Source: Heterocephalus glaber (Eukaryota; Chordata; Mammalia; Rodentia; Bathyergidae). From it: DNA of 64,000 nt. Below the pieces are notes generated by a model, which saw only the letters and a list, made by a program, of their open reading frames with translations, did no database searches and had not been told where the DNA came from. The stretch is from NCBI RefSeq assembly GCF_000247695.1, contig NW_004624778.1, forward strand, positions 9,030,961-9,094,960, given 5' to 3'. Below, piece after piece: positions 57,186 to 64,000 of the stretch; the first letter of the stretch is position 1; each line of letters begins with the position of its first letter. Both the position numbers and the translations under genes were made by a program.

Positions 57186-57494
57186 GTAGACTCTCAACCC
57201 AGCCCTCCCTAATAAGCCAGCATCTCTCTCCTGCTGATGAAGCTTTCACTGCTATAAACTACAGCCTTACATATGGAACTGTCTCCAGATTTCCCTCCCT
57301 CCCTACCATCCCTCTGGGTTGAACTTTTTTTGCTGATCCGGACCTCTAACCCAGGTCCGGATGAAAGGTAAAGGAATTTGGAGACTCAGACCAAAGCATC
57401 TGGTCTCAAACAAGGGGACCATTTGTGAGTTAATCCAAACATTCAGCCCCTGGGTTCGGCTGAGCCTTTTTATTCTAAAAGTGAAGACGGTATG

Positions 57495-57509
57495 CACACA
57501 CACACACAC
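57495..57509. repeat. Short CA microsatellite
   Basis: Seven CA units. Confidence 0.9.
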
Positions 57510-57949
57510 CACTTGAATTAAAAAGCTTCAGATTCGCAAAAATGGTACTGCTACTACTAAACTACTAGCATGAGGAAGGGTAGGTGAGGTTCTGCAAGCA
57601 TCATGACTGCATTCCCCCAACCCCTTCTCTTCCACCCCTTTCTATCCTTGGTAGCCACCACTACCCTCATGCTCCTCCCCTCTCCTAAAGGCAATGGTAG
57701 TTCTCACTGTCAATCAAATATCATGCACACATTACTGCTGGCCAGGACTGGGTGGGAAACTATGGCTGAGGATATTGCAATTAATAGTTTAGTCATGTAA
57801 TTAAACATCACCCAAGCGGGAAGAATAGCAATGGAAAAATAGATGTGGGAAGCTAGAGCTACACCTTGGCATGGACAGTAACAAGCCAGCTATAAGTCTA
57901 TGATCTTTCTTTAGGTATTGAGCAAATAGTTTCTCCTCACTGATGCTTT
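57510..57949. other. Unique non-coding sequence
   Basis: No feature recognised. Confidence 0.4.
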
Positions 57950-58165
57950 TCTGGACTTACACTCACTTCTCAGAGTTAATTAATAGTTTCTCCTCCTGCT
58001 CCAGGTTGTACACACTACCATTTTACTTTGTACCATTTGCATCTTGCTAAACTGCTTACATTCCTTTTCCAGTTTAGATTGTGAGTCTTGTCTCCTTAAG
58101 ATCCTGAGCACTTTGCCTATGTGTCTGCCACAATAAACGCTCAATAAATGTTTGACAAATCACAA
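57950..58165 (+). repeat. L2 LINE 3' end (sense)
   Basis: CCAGTTTAGATTGTGAGTCT, CTTGTCTCCTTAAGATCCTG and AACGCTCAATAAATGTTTGA follow the terminal L2 order. Confidence 0.75.
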
Positions 58166-58261
58166 AATAAGTACATTAGATCATAAACCTCCCCAGACTT
58201 CATTTTCTGCATTGGGAAAATAAGATATTTGGACTTTCTCAACTTAATTATATGAATCTAA

Positions 58262-58445
58262 AGTATAGTATTATTGAGCACCTGCTGTGTGGTCAGATTT
58301 TGCTAAATGGTACTGAGAATTAAAGGACAGAAGAAATGTGCCCCTACCCCCCAGGAGCTTAAAAAGAAAAACACACTCAGTAAAGAATATCATTGCATGC
58401 TACTCTAGGTGGTTCTATTGTTGGTGCAATAGAACTTCAGAGAAA
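58262..58445 (-). repeat. L2 LINE 3' end (antisense)
   Basis: TATTATTGAGCACCTGCTGT, a GGTACTGAGAATTAAAGGAC part and CCCCAGGAGCTTAAAAAGAA follow antisense L2. It lies back to back with the sense copy ending at 58165. Confidence 0.7.
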
Positions 58446-58799
58446 AGAGGGGCCCCTGCCAGCAGGGGCATTTAATGACATGTGTAGGGATCTTACACGT
58501 GGTGGTGGGATGGGCACAGGGTGGGAGCACACTGAGTGATGGTGACTGTGCGAGCCAAGGCATGGCTTCAGGACTAAGCTCACAAGCCAGCTATCTGAGT
58601 AAGGGAAATGCCGACCCCTGGAGCTGTGGGTCTTGATTTCTAATCATTGATTCCATAAGACATTGACAGCTAGAGTTTTGGTTGTTTTTCTCTTGCTCAT
58701 ACTTCTTTACTTCTCACTTTGCTTCTACCCACTTCTTCCTAAAATAGGTTCTCGGCTCTCCTGTATTTAAAAAAACATGTTGTCAACCTTGCTGTCCTC
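58446..58799. other. Unique non-coding sequence
   Basis: No gene or repeat recognised. Confidence 0.4.
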
Positions 58800-60081
58800 C
58801 CCAAATGTATCTTCACTTCCTATCCCCAGTAGAATATGGATAACATCACGGTCTTCACTGCCTGAGCAACCTGTTGAAATCTAGCTGCCCCCTCCACTAT
58901 GCGCTGCTTTCTAAGGCCACCAAGACATCTGTGATTGTCAAATCCTAAGTCACTGCACATTCCTGGCCCTCCTTCACCTCTGGCACTATTTGACCACCAG
59001 CCCACTCTCTGGAAATGTCTCCTCTGGTTTCTATGCCCTGCTCAGTGAGGACTTCATAACAAACCCACTTTCTGTCCTTTTTATTGTCTTCTTTTCTTTT
59101 TACCTAAACACAATAATTTTCCTCGCATCTCTTGAGGATTCCTACAATCAATTCTTACATGATTACAACTTTTCACATGACATTGGCCTCTTGTAAATCC
59201 CCAGTATTAATTCCAACCAGTATCTCAAGTTTAAGACACTAACTTCCAGTGGCCGTGTATATAATCTTTCAGCCTAAAGTTCTGACAGCACTTAACACTC
59301 AATGTCTAAAACCTAGCCCTTCTTATGTTCTATCTACCTGGTTTGTTCCTCTCCCCTTTTCACCTACACCGCTTCTGCTACCTCAACCACATTTATTTTA
59401 AAGTGTAAGCCTCATGTATTTTCTCTCCTCCATATCTTTCCACTTTCACTTGTCCACCCTTTGGCTTGAGTATTCCCACGTCCTTGACACCTGACTTCTC
59501 ACTTCCACCAGACTCACCTAAAACCTCTAGAAGCTATAACTCCATGCTATAACCCCGACTGTTCCTCTTCTCTGACTGAACACCTTCCGTGATTGTCTGT
59601 TACCCTACTAAATTGAAAATAAGCCCTTGTCCTGGGCCTCCAACTCTCTGTCTTCTCTGCCTCATCTTTCTACTTTTTTATATATAACTACCTTCTCAGT
59701 CTCCCAATGACCATGACTTTACCATTTCCCAAAGGCATTCTTGTTCCTGAGCTTGCTCATCTGTTTTTCTAGAAGATCCTACTCCGAACAATTACCGTAA
59801 AAAAATGTACACCCTTTTCAAATTCCCGGTGAATTTGCATTTCCTTCTTGAACCCAGAAACCAGTGTAAAGTCTATCTCCTAGTTTCTTTCCTAAGGCAT
59901 TTAGATATTTTACTTTGAATTTATAGTTATTTATCTGTAGGTTCCAACCTAGACAGTAAGCTCCTAAGGCTAGGGACAAGACCTCACGTATTTCTGAATT
60001 CTCTGCAGTATTTAGCATAGTGCCTTAAAGGCTCCTATTACGAATTGACCTGAGTTGAATTGAACTGAACTGAATTGAATT
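58800..60081 (+). repeat. Long L2 LINE fragment (sense), ORF2 remnant to 3' end
   Basis: Begins with decayed reverse-transcriptase-region DNA (CTTCACCTCTGGCACTATTT then GACCACCAGCCCACTCTCTG, matching L2 'ctctgcagcatttgacac ... gaccactccctcc'). It passes AAATAAGCCCTTGTCCTGGG and ends with AGACAGTAAGCTCCTAAGGC, TTTAGCATAGTGCCTTAAAG and a decayed GAATTGAAC tail. Frames are broken throughout, so there is no functional protein. Confidence 0.6.
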
Positions 60082-60454
60082 ACTGGTAAAGAGATCTGAA
60101 GATGGCTCCTTTTATTCCTCGTCTCCATAATAAAAACCTTGGAGAACTACTTCTTGAGAAGAATCTATGAGCTGTTATAGCAGTTAACATTTAGAATTGA
60201 ACTTGGATGACCATCCCCATTCTCTAGTGAAAACTGACTTCAAAGACTTCTGGAAGTAGTTTTTACAACTCTGAGATAACATGACAGAGACAAATAATTC
60301 AACAGAAAGTATCTGGCTTTGGGCATCTATTGTCCTAAATTCTAATTTATCCTCCCATGTGCAGCCATGTTAATGGACTGCCATTTTACTAATGCTGTGT
60401 GAGAGGTAAAAGAAAAAATTAGGTTATAACTCTGGCCCCAAGTTTAAGATCTTC
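60082..60454. other. Unique non-coding sequence
   Basis: Nothing recognised. Confidence 0.4.
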
Positions 60455-60524
60455 ATGGATCTCTAAGAGGGAAGGCCCCATGTCTATTTTATTCACCAAG
60501 GTATTCCCAGAGCCTAAAAGGTAT
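60455..60524 (+). repeat. L2 LINE scrap (sense)
   Basis: ATGGATCTCTAAGAGGGAAG, GCCCCATGTCTATTTTATTC and CCCAGAGCCTAAAAGGTATA fit the L2 3' UTR, cut off by the following L1. Confidence 0.5.
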
Positions 60525-60795
60525 AATAGATAATGTGAAATAGGAAGAAAAGGGGCAAAGGGGAAGGGGAAGTGGGAGGGGTAGGGGAAAGGAAAGAAGA
60601 GAATGGAATTAATACGAAAAAATGGAAACAAAGTCTTTGTAAATAGGGAGGGATGGAGGGGTTGAAGGGAGGGCAGGGGAAGGGAGAAAAATAAGAACCA
60701 AGAGAGATTATGTAAAGGTGCAAATTTCCAATGATGAATGTCATTATATTGTATACCTAAAATGTACCAATAAAATTAATTTAAAAAACATAAAA
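60525..60795 (+). repeat. L1 3' UTR with purine tract (sense)
   Basis: Purine-rich stretch (60540-60690; GGGGAAGGGGAAGTGGGAGG and GGGAGGGATGGAGGGG), then AAAGGTGCAAATTTCCAATG, TATTGTATACCTAAAATGTA, a poly-A signal AATAAA at 60769-60774 and an A-rich end. Its terminal part is the reverse complement of the fragment at 63905-64000, so both are the same L1 subfamily. Confidence 0.8.
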
Positions 60796-61480
60796 GCTAA
60801 ATATATTTTTATCAAATGAATTTGATGAGGAGATAATACCTGACCAAAGAACTAGTTAAACTGAATCCAAGGTAGTGGTTGATTAAATAAACAATAACAT
60901 TAAAATGTGACCGCATCTTACTACTGCTTGACTTCTCCACTCCACTCTCACTGCCACTCAGTGCTTAACCAGTGCTTGAAATGGCCTGGGTGGGCATGAT
61001 AGAGTTGTCACGGGCACACACTGCCACCTGGGTCTGCCCTCGAGTACCCTCCACGAATTGTCCTCCGAGTCATACCTAAGTCCCCTCAGGAACCGCAAGC
61101 TTCCTGCCCATCTATACTGTTGGACAGTTTTCCATGTTAAAAAGGCAATCCCCATACTGAGCCAAAAGCTGGCTTCTCATAAATCCCACCCACTGGCCCT
61201 AATTCTGCCTCCAAATGACACAGTGAAAGTCTGTTTTCTCTTCTGCGTGATGGTTTCCTGGGTCTGAAGACAGCTCTCACATTTCCACCGTATGTAACTA
61301 TTCTCCAAACCATGCCCCAACCCTCATTCCCTTAACCATTCTTCTTTATCCAAGTTTCAAAACCACCCTTCAGAGTCATTACTCTCATCAGAGTACACCA
61401 CAGGTACACACTGACCCTCTGAAAACGTTCCTGGATGTGGACAAAGTATCTTTAAAATGCTCTGACTTGATAGCCGCTTT
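60796..61480. other. Unique non-coding sequence
   Basis: No feature recognised. Confidence 0.4.
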
Positions 61481-61632
61481 GTTCGTTTGTTTTTGAGTCA
61501 GCCTCTCGCTATGTAGTTCAGGCTGGCCTTGAACTCACTATGTAGCTCAAGCTGGTCCACAACACACTGTGATCCTCCTGCCTCAGCCTCCCAAGCACTG
61601 GTTTAAAAGTGTTTGCCACCATGCCTGGCTTG
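61481..61632 (-). mobile_element. B1 SINE (7SL-derived, antisense)
   Basis: On the minus strand it begins GCCAGGCATGGTGGCAAACA, passes GGGAGGCTGAGGCAGGAGGA (both 7SL hallmarks) and ends A-rich after GAGGCTGACTC. The internal part contains two related copies of a GAGCTACATAGTGAGTTC / GAACTACATAGCGAGAGG unit, the 29-base duplication typical of rodent B1. This is the best single marker for a rodent genome. Confidence 0.9.
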
Positions 61633-61929
61633 GATAGTCACATTATAGAGTTTAATAAACTTTATACAGTTTTAAGAGATGAATGATCCATCAATCTCTT
61701 AAAGCCCAAGAGTACATCAAATGTTATCAATGTATCACTTTTCTTTCACATTAAGTGTATGATTATTTTAAACTTTTATCCCCATTTTAAAGAAAACCCT
61801 CCCCACTGAGTCTCTCATTCCATAAATATGTAGTTATCTCTGGATTTGATCATAGTAACAAAAATGTCACACATGTACTCCACTTCATGCTTGGTCCTTT
61901 AGGAGTATGGGAGATAAGGAAAGAGCTTT
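61633..61929. other. Unique sequence
   Basis: No gene recognised; a weak L2-like antisense scrap is possible at 61815-61920. Confidence 0.35.
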
Positions 61930-62045
61930 CCACTAACTAGCTAAGGAACCATATGGCAGTCACTTTCCACCTCATCTGGGAAATGCCAGAGTAATGCCCA
62001 TCCCACCTTCTTCACCAGAACAAGATAAGTCTCAAATGAAATCAT
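61930..62045 (+). repeat. MIR SINE fragment (sense)
   Basis: TGGCAGTCACTTTCCACCTC, ATCTGGGAAATGCCAGAGTA and AAGATAAGTCTCAAATGAAA follow the MIR core and 3' half. Confidence 0.6.
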
Positions 62046-62819
62046 TTTTTTTAAGAGGGATTTGAAAAATTAGAGACTCAAATAGAAAAACTATGATCAT
62101 TCAATCTTCTTAAACTCGAGTGTCTTTCAACTATCCCCCAGTGACTGTCACTACACTCTCCTGGCTACTGTCTTAATGGGGGTGGAGGGAGTTGGGCTTG
62201 CCTTCTTTAGTGTAGGTGTCCTGGAAAGAACAAGGGACTAGAAATCACAAAACCAACTTTCTCTAACAGTGTAACTGTGTAAACCCATTCAACCTTTTGG
62301 AAACTGTCAATCAGTTTCCATCCAGCCAAAGACCATCAGAAACACACCCGTAGTTGACCCAGCTGGATTTATTACTCTTTGAAGACAAGAAAAGCACACA
62401 TCACAGGAAACACAGGGCATCTCAGTAAGATGGTATATGAAAGATTTTAAAGAATTTGAACCTTGGTTGAGTTTGTTCAAAATCAGATGCTATATGGAGA
62501 CAAGTCTGTAATTTTTATCTCAATAAACTGTGATTATGTATCTCTCATATCTATAGAGGGAATATGAATAAATTAATAAAAAGCAAAGAAGTAAGAGTCA
62601 GTAATTTTACCTGAGAGTGGAATGTTTAGTATTTTGTGGATGGCACAGTGACGACCCTGTTTTTGTCTATGTTTAAACAAAATTTTATCATGGTCCCAGA
62701 GTAACCTTGTCTGAGGTTAGTATTCCTGTCTGAAGTTGCTATGTGCAACAGAAAAATAAAGTGAATGGTTTTGAGTGCTTTTAGATGTCAGGAGCTGCTC
62801 TTTTTTTCCCTCAAAATTA
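62046..62819. other. Mostly unique sequence
   Basis: Possible short MIR core near 62270 (AACAGTGTAACTGTGTAAAC). Otherwise nothing recognised. Confidence 0.4.
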
Positions 62820-62965
62820 TTAACAACTTTTGACCTTCTTAAATCTCACTTATCCCATCTAGAAAACAGAAATAACAACTGCTAGTTTGTTATCAGGGAT
62901 CAAAAATGACACCACTTGTGAAAATGCTTTGTCAGTTCCAAAGTTGCTTGATAAATATAGAGCTG
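62820..62965 (+). repeat. MIR SINE fragment (sense)
   Basis: AAATCTCACTTATCCCATCT, AGAAAACAGAAATAACAACT, GTTATCAGGGATCAAAAATG and TGCTTGATAAATATAG are in MIR order. Confidence 0.7.
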
Positions 62966-63904
62966 CCTTTCCTGCCTCTGGTCTCCATAATTTGGACCTT
63001 GGAAAGTCTCTAGAATTTTTCTGAGCACTGTTAAGATATCACCCCACAGAAAAGAACTCTAAGATATAGCTTCATAGCTTGAATCCTCTGAAGAAACTGC
63101 ACTTGAATCTTTCTAATCAACCTCTCTCCAGAGAAGAGGCCAGTTAGTGTCATCTACCAGCTAGCATTGAGCTCTCTGGTAAGACAGAATCTGGCAGACC
63201 TGAATCCCTTTTATGATATAATGCAGTTGGATAGGGATGATTACCATACGTTTGGTTAGTAAATACTTACCAAAAGAATTACAGACATTTGAATTAATAT
63301 ATCATTGGATGTCAGATTTGGAAAACATCAAGCATATTCTTGACCAAGGATCACAGTGGTGAAGACATTGATAACTCATTTTCTATAATCTCTTGATCAC
63401 AGTCACCCCAAAATGCATAAGACACAAAGATAAAGGACTGGGCCAGTCATAGTTCCTTTGTTTCTAGATCCTGACTTCAGCCAACTGAAGGCCTCTGAAT
63501 TTGAGTAAATATTTTCTTTCTTTCTTCTCCTTTGTGTCTAGAACATAGCTCTTGATGGCCCAAATGTATGGATTCTAAGCTCCTCATGAGACAGATGGGA
63601 GACAAATATTTTGCTTTCAACTCACTTAAGTAACATTCAGAAGAAATGCTTGAGTTCAATGTTGAGAAGGCCATTAAATAATCCCTACTTTCAGAGTTTG
63701 TACTTTTACAGGAAGATAGCATATGAAAAAATCTATTGAGTAGTGTAATAGGGATTAAGGACAATGGGATGTCATTCTATCTGAAGGTATAAAGGAAGAT
63801 TCATGTAGAGTAGACATTTATGCTAGCATTAGTCTATGTAATGTGGTTTGCAATATATCTCATCACAATGCAGGTTCTCACATTCTTCACAGTACTCTCT
63901 AGGT
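62966..63904. other. Unique non-coding sequence
   Basis: No gene. The 95-codon minus-strand frame (63477-63764) has no features. Confidence 0.4.
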
Positions 63905-63907
63905 AAC

Positions 63908-64000
63908 TTTTTTTTTTTGTATTAAATTCTTTTATTGGTACATTGTAGGTATACAACACAATTACATTTCTCATTGGGAATTGTATCTTTACATAATGCA
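63908..64000 (-). repeat. L1 3' UTR (antisense), cut by window end
   Basis: Poly-T, AATTCTTTTATTGGTACATT, GTAGGTATACAACACAATTA and CATTTCTCATTGGGAATTGT, with the reversed poly-A signal TTTATT at 63931-63936. It continues past the window. Confidence 0.85.

Noticed and set aside
58800..60081. Functional L2 reverse transcriptase
   Set aside because: Only decayed 3' ORF2 remnant with stops in all frames.
1..64000. Bacterial or phage system, operon or toxin-antitoxin pair
   Set aside because: Composition, repeats and lack of packed open frames show mammalian non-coding DNA.

Overview
The window looks like ordinary non-coding nuclear DNA from a mammal, most likely a rodent outside the mouse/rat group. 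I found no protein-coding exon, rRNA, tRNA gene, CRISPR array or prokaryote-style operon. Open frames are all short (152 codons at most), start at random ATGs, resemble no family I recognise, and often run through repeats or microsatellites. The rodent assignment rests on two things seen directly. One is a B1-type 7SL-derived SINE with the internal duplication typical of rodent B1 (about 61481-61632, minus). The other is a family of short tRNA-derived, ID-like SINEs with A-box and B-box sequences and clean target-site duplications. Old mammalian repeats (MIR, L2, MLT1, MLT2, MER5A) remain easy to read, which suggests a slowly evolving lineage rather than a murid. I cannot name the genus.

Layout. 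1-10 kb: unique sequence with scattered MIR and L2 fragments, one young SINE at 5.7 kb and a likely L2 end at 7.4 kb. 10-20 kb: a plus-strand young SINE at 10.1 kb, a candidate conserved element at 13.0-13.25 kb, a GATA microsatellite at 15.2 kb beside an antisense L1 fragment, a GT repeat at 17.5 kb, and L2/MIR pieces. 19-25 kb: a young SINE with a 17-base duplication, an antisense MLT1 LTR split by an older ID-like SINE, antisense L1 fragments and another young SINE at 23.4 kb. 25-35 kb: unique sequence and L2 pieces, then a repeat cluster (LTR-like, degenerate L1, antisense MaLR LTR, MLT2-like ERVL LTR). 35-43 kb: an L2 piece, then the strongest candidate regulatory sequence (35.8-36.17 kb), further candidates at 37.0-37.3 and 42.0-42.3 kb, and a CA repeat. 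43-53 kb: L2, a young SINE at 45.0 kb, an L1 3' end, GA and AAAG repeats, a small inverted-repeat DNA transposon at 49.15-49.34 kb and a SINE carrying a 14-base G run at 52.4 kb. 53-64 kb: candidate elements at 53.6 and 56.8-56.96 kb (the latter with inverted octamer motifs), MER5A next to another DNA transposon split by an L1 tail, a long L2, an L1 3' UTR with a purine tract, the B1 and a further L1 3' end cut by the window edge.

If the window has a function, it is probably regulatory: CpG-retaining, homeodomain/octamer/forkhead-rich blocks stand out between decayed transposons, as expected for an intergenic or intronic region near a developmental gene. I cannot see which gene that is, and conservation is inferred from texture only. 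No new biological system is evident.
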